Origin: Gymnorhina tibicen
Lineage: Eukaryota; Chordata; Aves; Passeriformes; Artamidae
Assembly: GCA_013399875.1 (NCBI GenBank)
Contig: VXAZ01007626.1
Span: forward strand, 868,001-932,000
DNA length: 64,000 nucleotides
Reading direction: 5' to 3'
Positions 36,329 to 48,339 of this stretch are shown here, piece by piece (the stretch's first letter is position 1; every line of letters begins with the position of its first letter). The translations under genes and the position numbers were made by a program. The notes beneath the pieces are model-generated. The model saw only the letters and a list, made by a program, of their open reading frames with translations. It was not told where the DNA came from and made no database searches.

Positions 36329-39300
36329 GTTGTTACAGAAGAGAACTCCAGGTCAGGGTGACCAGAGAGCCTGGATAGACTGTAGCAGAGATGATTTTAG
36401 AGAAAATGGCATTGGCCACTCAAAAGCTAGCACTGGGATCTGCTAGCAGTGTATGTGAGTTGTGACCCACCATACAACTGTTAGATAACGCTTTTGGAGT
36501 TAATATTGTAGTTCCGGTAGATTTTTACATGGTTAATAATTTCTGTCTTCTGGCCAGAGTGCATCTACAATAGGAGGAAGTCTGTGTGTCTGGAAACTTG
36601 ATTCCCATTCCAGTTTCAAAAAACAACTAAATAAGAGGGGAAAGAAATGGCCAATGGATTAAAATTTCAAGGCTTTTTATCAACATTGACTTAAGCAACA
36701 ACTTCTAGTTATTTTAAAGTCTTAGATGAAGTTAGAAGGAGATCTGGATTAGTTGTTTCACAGTAGGTTCTTCTGCTTCTGAGATAAGTATAAAATCACC
36801 TAACATTTCCCAGAAACTTCACTGGCATGATAAGCCCTAGGATACTGGCTATCTGGAAGGTACATGAGGAGGTAATCTCCACCATATCCCTCAGATTTTG
36901 GTTTGGGGATGATTCTGTCAGATACTCAGTCTCCCTGCCTTATTCTTCTGAATAGGAGATACACCTGAGAGCATTGTATTTGGTCATCTACCTATTTAAA
37001 CTCATTCAGAAAATCAGCCTTGAAACTGTTTGCAACCTGTTGAGAATGTTTCTTTCTGTCGTATTTTGCTTCTTTCCTACTTTGCTTCTTTGTTTCTTAG
37101 ATAAAATACACCACTTTTGTCTTTTTGATTTCCTGCTACACTCATACTCCTATCCAACTATTTACCCCTTGAAGTCCCAGTCAGAACTTTGACTGTCTAT
37201 AGAATTATTATGTTCTCCTGGTTTATTCTCCATGTTCCTGCTATTTGTGTGAAACATTTAAGGACTTTCATCAGATTGGTTTCCTTCACCTGATTGTAAT
37301 TTATCTTTCTTCTCTCTAACCTAGGATTCCAGTGTGTTATCAACATCACATTATCCTTTTGACTTCTCTCTAGGCTTTTGTTCCTGGCCTCCAACAGATA
37401 TTCAAGTTAATTCTTGTGCTAATCACAGAGGAAATAGATGCAACAAATCAAAAAAGGAGATTCTTGAAGGGTTAACATTTTACTGGAAAAGGAATGGGTT
37501 GAGAGTTATACAGATACATTTCTGGCATAAGTTTCTTAAAACAGAAGGGAACTTGCCAAGGGAAGATGCATACATGTTTATGTATAATCAATCAATGGAT
37601 GCAATAAGGATTTCTTTTTTAATTTCACTTGCTTGAAAAGTGACCAGCAGATTTCAGCTGGCTGACGGATTGCTTTGATAAATCTTTGGGAATTTTTTGG
37701 TTTTTTGTCTCAGTTGCATTCTTTGGCAAGCACACAAAAGAGATGTCCCCTCTAACACCCAGCTCTCAGCTTGCCTTTTGTATGTGGATACGATTCTCCT
37801 TTCTGAATCTGCAAAACCACTAAAATCTCAATTAAAATGCACTGTAAACCTCCTCTCTTTGGGAGTACCATGGAGCTATGAAAAGACGACTATAAAAGTG
37901 AAGCCAGGATAAATAAACCTTATTCCAAATGAGTGTGGATTGGCAAGCTTAAGAATCATTAATTTTGCCTTAGTGAAAAAGGAGGAAGATGGAAATCCAC
38001 GGGAGAGAATTAGGTTGGTTCAAGCAATACACCAGTGCTGTAACCCTACTCTAGACCTGTGTGCAATACACCCATAGGGAAATAAGGCTTTACAGCATGA
38101 AGATTTTATCAGCCTGGGTTTCTGTGACAGCCAGAGTGCTTGTGAGTGGATGAAGCCAGCAAGAATTACTTGTGGTGTTCCAAATGAGTGTCACTAAGAT
38201 CTTTGTGTCCTATCTGTTTGGCCTCTATGTGCCACATATAACAAATGCATACCTGTGAAAGAGGTGTCTGTATTTTTGTTTGAAAACTTCTTCTTGCAAA
38301 GAGAGGCTCCAGGGCATCATGGCTCCTGTCACAAGCTCCTGTGGTGAGAACAAAAAAGTTAAAAGCTAGGTTTGACCCTTTTCATCCCAGCCATAAAGAG
38401 AAATTGAAGATCTGCTGTCTTAATGCCCTTCTCCTACTGTTAGTGCTTGGTCCTGATGCAGGAAGGTGAGGAGGAGCCTCTCAGAACTCCAGGGATCTTT
38501 ATTTACTTGGTTAGCTTACTTAGCATTTGACTGAAATATCTGTTCAGTGGACTGGAGCAGTGCTAGATGAGGACATGAATTGTTCAGTTTGGAAAGAACT
38601 GAGAATCTTTTGGTAAATCAGTGATACCCGAATAAAGTCTCAAGGACTTGCCTATTGGTAGGCAAGAGATGATTGTGTAACGATTTGCACTCCATAGCCT
38701 TTCACAAAGGATATAGTGCTCCTCCACACCTGCAGCAACAGCTGAGGGCTGGTCAGGACAGGTTGTGTTTCGACAAGGCTGAAAAACATCTTGAAATTTC
38801 CTGCTTTTCATGTGAGTATTGTCATTTTTGGCTATGTCTAGCTGATAGACAAACAGGTTTATAAATTTCAAATGTGATTGCTTTTGCAAAAACAAAGAGA
38901 CCTTGGACTAGAAACTCTTAGGACCCTCCTAGTCCAAACCATGTTTTGCTTACCCCAGGGAAAGCTGAAAGTTTCTGTCTCCCACTACACTAAGTTTCCA
39001 CTTTCACCCTTGAATTAAACTGAAATTCAGGACTGTGGGTTGTTGAAAGTCCAGGAAACACTGTTTCCTGGTCTTGGCTTCTGGCTAGTGGAGCAGTTTG
39101 TTTGCTTGTTTAATCACATTGGGAGTGGATTTACTGGAAAGATTTGTATTTAGTCCTAGCTTTTTCATAAATACATCCTCTAATGTGTTCCTGGAGGAAA
39201 GCAATTTACATTCAGCTGCATGAGGGACAAGATTTTCTGCTTTAGCCTCCTCTGTCTCAGGTTCACTTTGCTGTGATGTGCCTGGCACAGTTAGATTCTC

Positions 39301-39974
39301 ATTGTTTTTGAGAGTTAGTTTTTGATAGATCTTTATTTAGCAGCCTCTGAAAACCAAATCCAGTCTACAGATCACTCTGGGATCTCATCTTGCATACAAC
39401 TCATGACCCTAAGCAATACTTGTGTGTGTGTAAAACAGTGGCTAAAGGAAGAGCAAAATTAGAAATGTGTTTGAGACTTTGCGGAAGCAGGAGACTCCCG
39501 GCATCTCTTTCCTAATGGTGTTTCTTTGTTTAACTCTCATTGACTTTAATGAAATGTTGCTTGTTATCTTTCAGTCTACAGTCTCTCACCTATCTTAGAA
39601 ATACTGGTGATATAGTGATTCTATTCTCTTGTGATTTTAAATACATTATCTAAAAATTTTAACAGAACTTTCTGTTCTTAAACCAGTGCAGCTGAGAAAT
39701 TAAAATCCCAAAGCAGTTCACTTTCCATATTTTTCTTACAACTTTAACTTTTTTTTTTTTACATACCAGTTGTAAGGTTGAGAGAAAAATAAACAAACTG
39801 GTTTTTCTCAATTTGACAACTCTTAATTCTGTTTGGTTTCTTTAAAGATATTCCTTAAAAGTCTAATCTTTTGCTTTTCCCTCATGGTGTGGTCAAGTGC
39901 TTGAAGTGTGACATTAATGAAAAATAATAGTTTCTTTCCTGAATTGGTGTTCAATATTTAATATCGCATTACTT

Positions 39975-40012
39975 CTACTACTACTAGTAATGATAATAAT
40001 AATAATAATAAC
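39975..40012. repeat. Compound microsatellite (CTA)4 and (ATA)n
   Basis: Four CTA units (39975-39986), a short bridge GTAATG, then six to seven AAT/ATA units ending in ACAATA. A typical compound trinucleotide microsatellite. Confidence 0.92.
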
Positions 40013-40190
40013 AATACTTTAGAGAGTTTAGTCTGGTTTTAGCAGTTATGAATTATGTCAATTGTATTTTATCACTTGTGAAAAAAGTGAGCTGTATTGG
40101 TTTCCCACACAAATAGATGAGAGGGTGAAATATGCATTCAGTTTTCTTTCCTACTGAAAGGCATTCTCCCAAATATTAGCCACGTAGGGG

Positions 40191-40690
40191 AAATATGTGC
40201 AGTACACCACATGGTTATGGAAGCACATCATTCCTCACATCTCTGATGGCTGTTGGAAGGGGATACGTACATCACCTGAAGGGAACACAGCACTTGCCAC
40301 AAGCCACATGGCCACCTGGAAGCAGTCCCAGGCAAGCTGCTTCCGCTCTGCTAAAAGCAGCTTGAAGGCATCAAAGGTGGCTTCCAGCTCTGTTGGGTGA
40401 TGTCTCTGTGTGGCTGTTTGCACCATGAAGCTCACAGTGTTGAAATGCTGGGGTTATATCATGCTTGAGAAATAGCCCTCAGACTCAGATACCTATTACA
40501 GGCCTTCAAGATGAAAACTGGCTGTGTAATGTGAAACATCAAGGTTGCCTTTTTTAGCTGCTGATACAGGTGCAGGCTGATCTGCACCTTACTCTTAACA
40601 GGGTGATCAGAGAAGATATCTTGGGAAATCCATTCTGCCAGGAGTACAGGGAGTATTAAGCAAGTGTGGAAATGGCCTTTCACAGCAGGC
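40191..40690 (-). pseudogene. Possible protein-derived fragment of unknown origin
   Basis: On the minus strand two open segments follow one another: about 74 codons (40683 to 40459), then, after a stop and a frame change, about 66 codons (40435 to 40235). Both have ordinary, protein-like amino-acid composition (for example ...LAEWISQDIFSDHP... and ...ELEATFDAFKLLLAERKQ...) in a region where other frames are full of stops. Neither opens with ATG. I do not recognise the family. It could be a decayed retroposed gene, an unannotated transposon coding remnant or chance. It directly abuts the CR1 at 40697, whose insertion may have cut it. Confidence 0.2.
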
Positions 40691-40696
40691 CATTAG

Positions 40697-41335
40697 TCAC
40701 AGAATCACAGAATAAGCTGTGTGGGAAGGGACCCAAAAGGATCATCAAGTCCAACTGCTGGCCCTGCATGGCTCCATCCCCAATAGTCACACCATGGGCC
40801 TGGGAGCAATGTCCAAATGCTTCTTGAACTCTGTCAGCCTTGGTGCTGTGACGACTTCCTTGGGGAGCCTGTTCCAGTGCCCAACCACCCTATGAGTGAA
40901 GAACCTTTCCCTAATAATCAGTCTAAACCTCCCCTGACACAGCTTCAGGCCATTCCCTTGGGTCCTGTCAACAGAGAGAAGAGATCAGTGCCTGCCCCTC
41001 TGCTTCCCCCCATGAGGAAGTTGTAGCTGTAATGAGATCTCCCCTCAGTCTGCTCCAGGTTGAACAGACCAAGTGACCTCAGCTGCTCCTCATTCAGCTT
41101 CCCCTCAAGGTTCTTCACCATCTTTGTTGCCTTCCTTTGGGCACTCTCCAATAGTTTAATGTCTTTCTTGTATTGTGGCACCCAAAACTGCCCCCAGCAC
41201 TCGAGGTGAGGCTGCCCCAGTGCAGAGCAGAGTGGGACAATCCCCTCCATTGCTGGGCTGGCAATGCCATGGCTGGCATACTCCAGGACATGGTTGATGG
41301 GCTAATCAGGAGCATGAACTGTGGTTGGCCCACTC
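40697..41335 (-). mobile_element. CR1 LINE 3' portion, minus strand
   Basis: Begins on the plus strand with TCACAGAATCACAGAATAAG (inverted CR1 tail). It passes through CTTGGGGAGCCTGTTCCAGTGCCCAACCACCC, the TGAGATCTCCCCTCAGTCTGCTCCAGG block and TCTTGTATTGTGGCACCCAAAACTGCCCCCAGCACTCGAGG, and loses similarity after about 41335. It covers the 3' UTR and the last 130 or so codons of ORF2 on the minus strand. The minus-strand open frame 40945-41250 (101 codons) still reads as the CR1 C-terminus, including the HLECWGQFWVPQYKKDI block. Same subfamily as 45540-46194. Confidence 0.94.
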
Positions 41336-44300
41336 TAAGAGCAGGTTGTGATGCCAAAAACTACTGTACCTGGCCAGCACTGAGGAACACCAAGGCATCA
41401 GTTCACAAAGATAACACCCAAATATGTGTGTAGGGGAAGCTGATGAACTAAGGCACTGTCTGATGACCTTTCCTGCAGTCTTTTACCAGGTCAGCAATTT
41501 CTAGATGTGTATTTTGTTTGAGGCCTAGACCATTCAGCAGTCTTTATTTCTGCTTAATTAGCTTCATGATTTAAAACTATTTGTAGCCCCCTAATGAACT
41601 GGGAAAAACCCAGCAGTTGTTAGCAGCTGGCTGGGATTTTAACAGCAGCCATGTGCGTTCAGCAGAACAACAATAAAATAGTGAAAAGAAAAGTCTGGCA
41701 GTACTGCCAGGGGTCAGGACATGTGAGGGCTATCCTCAGCTCTGTTAATGATGACCATGAGCACAGAGCAGAATTGCAGCTAAACAGCCTTGTTAAGTGA
41801 CAGTGACAACAAAGGCTTTGACAGAAGGCCCTGCACCCTGTGAAAGAGGCTTTGAACTAAGATGCTGGATGTGGACCGGAGCAGCTGAGGGTGTGTTCCC
41901 ATCACATTTTCAACAACTCCCTAGCCCTGACAAAATTTTTGAGGGAAAATTTGTCAAAACCCTTAGGCATTAAGTTGCCCAGCAATATTATACAGCCGTG
42001 TGGAGTTTCACTGAGAGGTGGACATGGCTACTACTGGGTGGTGGTAAATCTACTTGTTCTGGTTGTGCCTGTGCCTTACAGCTTGTCCCTCTGAACATGT
42101 TTTGCTCATCACCACTTCAATGCTTTCCCAGACAAAGCAACTGAGCCTGTATCCTCATTTCCCTGTGATCTGGAAAAGGTGTCCTCCAAGTTTAACAGTA
42201 TGTGGCCATCCAGGTGACAATCTCCCACAGCTTCAGTCTGTTCCCTTGGATATTCCTCCTTCATATAGTGATTCTCAGTTATTTCTGTGATGCAGATTTT
42301 CACAGAAGTATTTTGTCCCCTTCTGAAACCCCAGATCACAAGTCTGCCCCATCTCTCAAAAAGATTTTTAGCACTAGTCTGTCAAAAGATTTATCTTTAT
42401 AATTAAGACTGGTATATTGAGATGTGGTCTATAACACTTAATGCTCCACTTTAGCCAATCTTCAATATAACAAAACTAAATACGGACTACAGTCTCAGCA
42501 TGCCTACTTTTTGTAGCTGACTTTCTTGTTTGGATTATATATTCCTAAGTTTAGAGGTAATGGAGAACAGTTACAATATTGTTGAACTTGTGTTTCAGTG
42601 ATGACTACTTCAGGAAAAGAAGCACTATGTATGAAAGAAACTATATGTAGTCTAGTGAAAATGCTGTTCAGATGCATAAAACACTTGGCTAGCAGAGGTA
42701 TGTGTAGGAAGGCTGACAGCAGGGGCTAAGAGCATTCTTTCAGATCATTATAGCTCTTTAGGAAGCCCGCCCCATTTCTGCTCTGGCGAAAGATTTTTTT
42801 CCTGTATCACAAACATGAATTCTTTCGTAAGAGTTGGATTACATTTTGGATGTATGTCATAAAAGGTAAAGAGTTGCCTTACTGTCTGTCAGTGCACCTT
42901 TGAGGCCAATATGAAGTACATCTGACTCTGGGGTTAGGTTTTTCAATCCATAAATGATCTTCACATGTCCTTTTAACCCATATTTGTGGGACATTTTGGT
43001 GCCTTTGAACAAAATTATCTCTGGAGATCTGTGCACACTTCCTTTTTCTGTCTCAGGTGCTAATTATATTATGCAGAGCCTCCTCCCAGGACGTTTTATT
43101 TTGGGGGGTATATGGATTTCTTATGTTTTGTTTTAATCAGGTCGATATGCACATAATATAGTGACATTTATTTTACTGTGGTTTTTTTTCAAATGCTCTG
43201 AAAAATCTGTCTGCAGCCACTCTATAATACCCTGGTGAGGTTTTGTGATGAAAATGGCATCTAAAAGAAACAGAAATAGCAAAGAATAACTGCATCAGTG
43301 TGGGAATTTAAATGTGTCTCTTCTGAGTAGGCTTTCATTGTCCAAGCCAAGGCTTCTTAGGTCTCTTTCCTTGAATAATTTTCTGGGATTTGACACCAGC
43401 AGAGCCCCTTGCTAAGCCAAGGAAAGTATCATAAGAAATCAAAGCAATGTATAGGCAATCTACTTCTAGCAAAGACATGTGGAAATTGAGAATTTATCAA
43501 TCCCTTTGATTTCCTAACAATGTGATTGGGGATGCACCTCACACATAGGAATGAAAGGTCTCTCAGGTAAGGGAGGTGTGGTGCTCTCTGCAAAACTGAG
43601 ACTACTTCTTCTGAGCACCTTCTCTTTCCAACCATTGTTTGCTGTTCCTGGAAGATGACTGCCGCCATGATCTCCAGTGGCTGCTGCAGTTTTGGCATGG
43701 GAATCACAGAAAATTTGCATTCTAATATCAAAACTAAGACACTAGTAATCTGCTTTTTCCTCGCTGCAACCAGAAATACTCTTCCCTGACCTTGCCTGTC
43801 TTCCAGTCACCAGGGGTCTGTGAGTCTTGAGGATAGGAAAGCTGACCAGAAACTCATAACCTGCTTCAGATGTCCACTTTGTACTGTAAATAACTCTGCT
43901 AGAAGGACTGACAAATTTTTCACACATTTGGGGATTTTTTTGCCTCTTCTGCTGCCACAATTTGTGTATTTCCCTATTTATTTATCTGGCTGGTTTGGAA
44001 ACAGACTTCTTTAATGAGAAGGAAACTTCATCACCAGAGGATCTCTGTTTTACTTCTCCACCTTCTATTGACCGTTGTTTTGTTTTGCCTTTTTCTGCCT
44101 TCTCCCATGTTTAGTATACAGCTTCCTGACAGTTCTTGGCATAAATATCTACATTTTGAAAGTAAGTTGAACTTTAAGAACTGTCTTTTGGCTTTCGGTG
44201 ATGATAGTCTAATCAACCTTGACTGCAGTTTTAACCACTGTCTCTTTGAGTCAGCTGTGTTGTCTTTATCTTTTTATCCAGGTTGTGTACTTCTGGTTTT

Positions 44301-44820
44301 TGCAATGTGTTCATCCTCTTCAGAATGGTGGTAACTGCCAACCAATTTGACTGAGCTTCTTCTGGGGGAAACAGCAGGAACAGAGAGGATATCTTATGGA
44401 AGCAGCTTTTCACAACCGTTTCTGTTGAAGTGGGATAAACCACCTACAGCAAAAGCTTTTTCCTGCTGGGGTCTAAGTATCTTCCCCAGCTCCTTCTGGA
44501 GCTCTTCCTTTGGGAAATGGTTCTTTGGCCTGTCTTTGGCCAAATGTATACCCCAACTCTTTCCCGCCTTTTCTTCTATTTTCCTTCTGGAGAGAAGTCT
44601 TGTGTAAAAAGGAAATCTGTGACAGTATGTGAAGTGCAAGGCTCCTCAGCTTTCTGTAATGCAACTTCATAGTCAGTCTTTGAGGAAACTGAAACAGTTT
44701 TAATAGTCCTCCTACAAGTGCTGTTGTCAAAAATTACCTTACCTTCAAACAACATTTTGTGTGTGTTTGTATCATCCCTTACAAATCCAACATGTCTGTT
44801 TTTAAATCCCTGTCTTTCCC
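41336..44820. other. Unique sequence, no gene seen
   Basis: About 3.5 kb without a recognised transposon. The 100-codon minus-strand open frame 43429-43731 and overlapping minus-strand frames between 44394 and 44860 have no recognised domain. I treat them as unsupported. Confidence 0.5.
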
Positions 44821-44914
44821 ACTCTGAGAGTATTTCAGCTCTGTTGGAGCTTTGAACCAATCTGGGTTTTTTTAGTTCACTGTAGTCTAACTAATTTGTG
44901 CCAGTCTGTAATCT
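44821..44914. repeat. 94-bp direct duplication, copy 1
   Basis: The block from ACTCTGAGAGTATTTCAG to CCAGTCTGTAATCT recurs at 45372-45465 with a single C/T difference in 94 bases. Sequences on either side of the two copies are unrelated, so the duplicated unit is exactly this block. It shows no terminal repeats, poly(A) tail or TG...CA ends. Confidence 0.97.
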
Positions 44915-45371
44915 CTCAAAGTCTAAAAGAGGCCAGTTTCATTTCTGCAGAGTAGAGCAGCTCACTCCAATTGAAATTTATGTCAGCCATCGAAAATACA
45001 CACCCTCACAAATGTTACTTTTTGCTCTTTTATTTTTACTTGCCTGACAGGGAAGTCAACTCTTCTTTCCTGAAAATTACAGAGAGAAATGGGATTTTAA
45101 AACAGAGTTAATATCTGTCCTGAAAGTATCTCTCATCTATTGTTGATCCTTCATCTATGGTTGATGGACATTCATAGCTGTTAAGTCTGGGGGACCATTA
45201 TGCTTCTGGAATGTGACTTAATAATTCCTATATTAGTCTCAGTAATTTGTGGTGGGATGCAGAAATATTGCTGTGGGTTAGCTTAATCGTTTTTGTAACC
45301 TATAGGTGAACTGATGTCCTTTTGTGATACTCAAAGTTGTAATGAACAGTGGGTCTTCCTCATTGAACAAA
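44915..45371. other. 457-bp spacer between duplicated blocks
   Basis: No element recognised. A small imperfect repeat (CATCTATTGTTGATC and CATCTATGGTTGATG near 45135-45168) is present. Confidence 0.5.
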
Positions 45372-45465
45372 ACTCTGAGAGTATTTCAGCTCCGTTGGAG
45401 CTTTGAACCAATCTGGGTTTTTTTAGTTCACTGTAGTCTAACTAATTTGTGCCAGTCTGTAATCT
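45372..45465. repeat. 94-bp direct duplication, copy 2
   Basis: Second copy of 44821-44914, same orientation, offset 551 bp, one mismatch. It ends 74 bp before the 5' end of the CR1 at 45540. Confidence 0.97.
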
Positions 45466-45539
45466 GTTGAAATTGTAACAGCTTTGATAGAAAGCTCCAG
45501 CATATATAACTGCTTGCAAAAATGTGTATGTGTGTATAG

Positions 45540-46194
45540 ACTGGGCAATGAGGTGCTGGAGAGAAGTGCCAGGGAAAGGGCCAAGCATGTCCTGGGGGGC
45601 ATCAGGCACAGCATCACCAGCCTGGCAAGGGAGGGGATTGTCCCGCTCTGCTCTGCACTGGGGTGGCCTCACCTCCAGTGCTGGGGGCAGTTTTGGGCAC
45701 CACAATATAAAAAAGACATTAAGCTATCAGAGAGCATCCAAAGGAGGGCCAGGAGGATTGTGAAGTGTCTGGAGGGGAAGCTGTATGAGGAGCAGCTGAG
45801 GTCACTTGGTCTGGTCAGCCTGGAGAAGAGGAGACTGAGGGGAGATCTCACTGCAGTTACAACTTCCTCATGGGGGGAAGCAGAGGGGCAGGCACTGATA
45901 TCTTCTCTCCGGTGACAGGATCTGAAGGAATGGCCTGAAGTTGTGTCTGCGGAGGTTTAGACTGATTATTAGGGAAAGGTTCTTCATCCAGAGGGTGGTT
46001 GGGCACTGGGATGTGCTCTGCAGGGAAGTCGTCACAGCATCAATCTGCCTGAGTTCAAGAAGCATTTGGACAATGCTCCCAGGCACACGGTGTGATTCTT
46101 GGAGTATCCTGTGCAGGGCCAGGAGTTGGACTTGATGATCCTGATGGGTCCCTTCCAACTCATCAGATTCTGTGATTCTGTGATTCTATGATTA
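45540..46194 (+). mobile_element. CR1 LINE, 5'-truncated 3' portion
   Basis: The best preserved CR1 in the window. It starts at GACTGGGCAATGAGGTGCTGGAGAG and continues through CATCACCAGCCTGGCAAGGGAGGGGATTGTCC, GTTTTGGGCACCACAATATAAAAAAGAC, GTCACTTGGTCTGGTCAGCCTGGAGAAGAGG and the 3' UTR. It ends with three tail units (GATTCTGTGATTCTGTGATTCTATGATTA). The plus-strand frame 45484-45915 still reads as the ORF2 C-terminus for about 120 codons, giving the block CWGQFWAPQYKKDIKL, then the SLEKRRLRGDL block. Near 45570-45585 the sequence seems to jump from the GAGAAGTGCCAGGGAAAGG block to CCAAGCATGTCCTGG, as if about 100 bp were deleted relative to other family members as I know them. Confidence 0.95.
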
Positions 46195-47793
46195 TACTTT
46201 TTGTCTCGCCATGAAAAAAGCAATTATAACTGCAGACCAGTGGACAGAAGAGAAGCAAGAAGTCAAGCAAAGCAAGCATTAAGTGAAAACCCTGAGGGAT
46301 GAAAGGGAACTTACAAAGAGAGGGGGTTGAGTTCATTGTCAGCTAGATGGAAGTTGAGCACAGTGAGCAAATAAGCTATCTCCTACTGTGTTCAGGGAAA
46401 TAGATTTTCTAGTACACTCATTGTAAATAACAAGACCATGTAAGAGATGTGCATCCTCTATATCAACTTCTTTTTTAGAATAAAATGACATTTTGACCCT
46501 GCATTTCTGCTAACTTCTTGGGTGAGAAGGGAGTAGCAATATTTGTGCCTAAACAATCTGGTCCTGATTTTAAATGTATTTACTGCTGGAAAATCTGACA
46601 CCTTGTGATAAACTGTTCAAATCATTACATATCCCCACTGTTTAAAAATGTGTACTGTAGTTACAGAATTTCAAAGGAAATTGAGAATGGCCTGAGGGAA
46701 GAACTGATGAGAAATCTGTAGTTATCTGCATTTAGAAACAAATTAATCTTTGGAAGCCTTTTTTGGCTACTGTTTGCCTTTTATGCATGTATCTTTTTTT
46801 TTCAGGTTTTAACTTTTTTTCTTGGAAAACATCATCTCTTTATTTGACAGGCTGCCACTCACCACCTTCCCCCAAAAAGTCAACCATTGACAGTTTCTTC
46901 TTCATTTTTATTTGCAGCCAAAAATGTTTGGATTAAGCTTTTGACAGTAGTCAAGAAATTTTGAAGATGGTAGACACTTTCCGTGAAAGCAGTTATTTCT
47001 GTAAGCCTGTTTATTTCCGTCTAAGCCTTGCTGAATAGTATCAGAATTCATTTTCATCACTGCCAAAATCTGAATTCTGGAGGTGTCACTAAGCAGATCT
47101 CTGATTGGAGTTTTATTTCCATGCTATTTGATTTCTGAAGCCATTCCAAACACATTAAGATGGGGAAAGAACAAGTTGAAAGGTATAAACAAAGTAAGGA
47201 GAGCAAAACTGACAGAGAAAGGAAAAAAAGCTTTCTGTAAAATAGTAGAAATAGAGTGCATCTGTTTATCTGCAGAAGATACACTGGCTTTGGTTAGTGG
47301 TTGGTGAAAGACTACTTCCTTTTTTTTTTTAAATAATCTATTTTTTTTTACTTTGTATTTTCAAAATCTCTTAATCCCTTTTATGTCTTATTTGCTTACT
47401 TTTCATTCCCCATCCCTCCTTTTTTGGGCAGGTAATTTTAGACACAATTCTTCACTGCTGGCTTGCCAGACTCAGCCTTTTGACAAGTCTTTCAAAGTCA
47501 AATATATATTTATAACAACTAAGACAATGCTGCTGTGTGGGATGGTTATGTTGGCTTTTTTTCTAGCTTGCAAATTACAGGTGCAGTTCATGCCTGTCCT
47601 TTCCAGACTCGCATTTGTGGTTATAAATGAGTATTAGTTGATTTGGGCTAGTAATTTTTCTATTCATTCTCCATTCTCTACAAAATTGAAGTTGGAAAAA
47701 GCTGTCCCAAATTTTCACCTTGGCTGGTAGAGTCTCTCATTGTCAATGAGAAGCTGAAATGTTCCGTAAAAACTTCGTTACTTTATGACAGGA
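46195..47793. other. Unique AT-rich sequence
   Basis: About 1.6 kb with no gene or transposon recognised. T-runs at 46795-46802, 47322-47331 and 47341-47350, and a 15-base near-palindrome CTCATTGTCAATGAG at 47737-47751, are the only structures noticed. Confidence 0.5.
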
Positions 47794-47798
47794 CATGC

Positions 47799-48334
47799 TG
47801 TCATGGTGTAACCTCAGATGCCAACTACGCCCCATGGAGCCACTAGCTCACTCTCCTCCCAGTGGGATGGTGAAGAGAATTGGAAGGGTAAAAGTGAGAA
47901 AAAACTTGTGGGTGAATGGTATAGGTAAAGCAAAACAAGGAATTCATCCACCATTTCCCATGGGCAGGCAGGTGCACAGCCATCTGCAGGAAAGCAGGGC
48001 TCCCTGATTTTGCAAGACAAATGCCATTCCTCTGAACGTCCCCTCCTTTCTCCCTTCTTCCCCCAGCTCTATAGGCTGAACTTGATGTCATAGAGGCATG
48101 GAATGTCCCTTGAGTCAGTTGGGGTCAGCCATTCTGTTTGTGTCTCCTCCCAATTTCTTGCACACCCCCAGACTCTTTGCTGGTGGGGTGAGGTGAAAAG
48201 CTGAAGAGCCCTTGACTCAGCAACAACCAAGACAGAGGTGTGTCACGAACATTATTCTCATCCTAAATCCAAAACATAGTGCTATACCAGCTACTGAGAA
48301 GAAAATTTACTCTATCCCAGCTGAAACCTGGATA
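47799..48334 (-). mobile_element. Solo ERV LTR, older copy of the 29.7-kb family, minus strand
   Basis: Aligns along its length with the LTR at 29725-30325. Plus-strand TGTCATGGTGTAACCTCAG corresponds to its start, GGAAGGGTAAAAGTGAGAAAAAACTTGTGGG and CATTTCCCATGGGCAGGCAGG to U5/R, CCTTGAGTCAGTTGGGGTCAGCC to U3, and TATCCCAGCTGAAACC to its end. It differs in having lost the segment with the polyadenylation signal (after GGGTGAATGG near 47911-47920) and in a degraded TATA region (CTCTATAGG near 48068). Flanks CATGC (47794-47798) and TGTGC (48335-48339) agree at three of five bases with two transitions, as for a decayed 5-bp duplication. No internal retroviral sequence is present. Confidence 0.88.
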
Positions 48335-48339
48335 TGTGC

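Larger units (their letters stand above)
32823..40190. other. Long unique AT-rich desert
   Basis: About 7.4 kb with no transposon or gene recognised. Local structures are a TCTATAGATAG repeat/palindrome patch near 34168-34202, a T-rich run at 34717-34726, a GTT/GGT-rich stretch at 35531-35590 (the complement gives a spurious Q/T-rich open frame of 119 codons), a CTCF-like core at 36318, T-rich 39751-39760, and a compound trinucleotide repeat at 39975-40012. Confidence 0.5.

Noticed and set aside
44394..44860. Three overlapping minus-strand frames that looked like a broken gene
   Set aside because: The longest starts with TTG, not ATG, the frames do not join in a consistent order, and no domain is recognisable.
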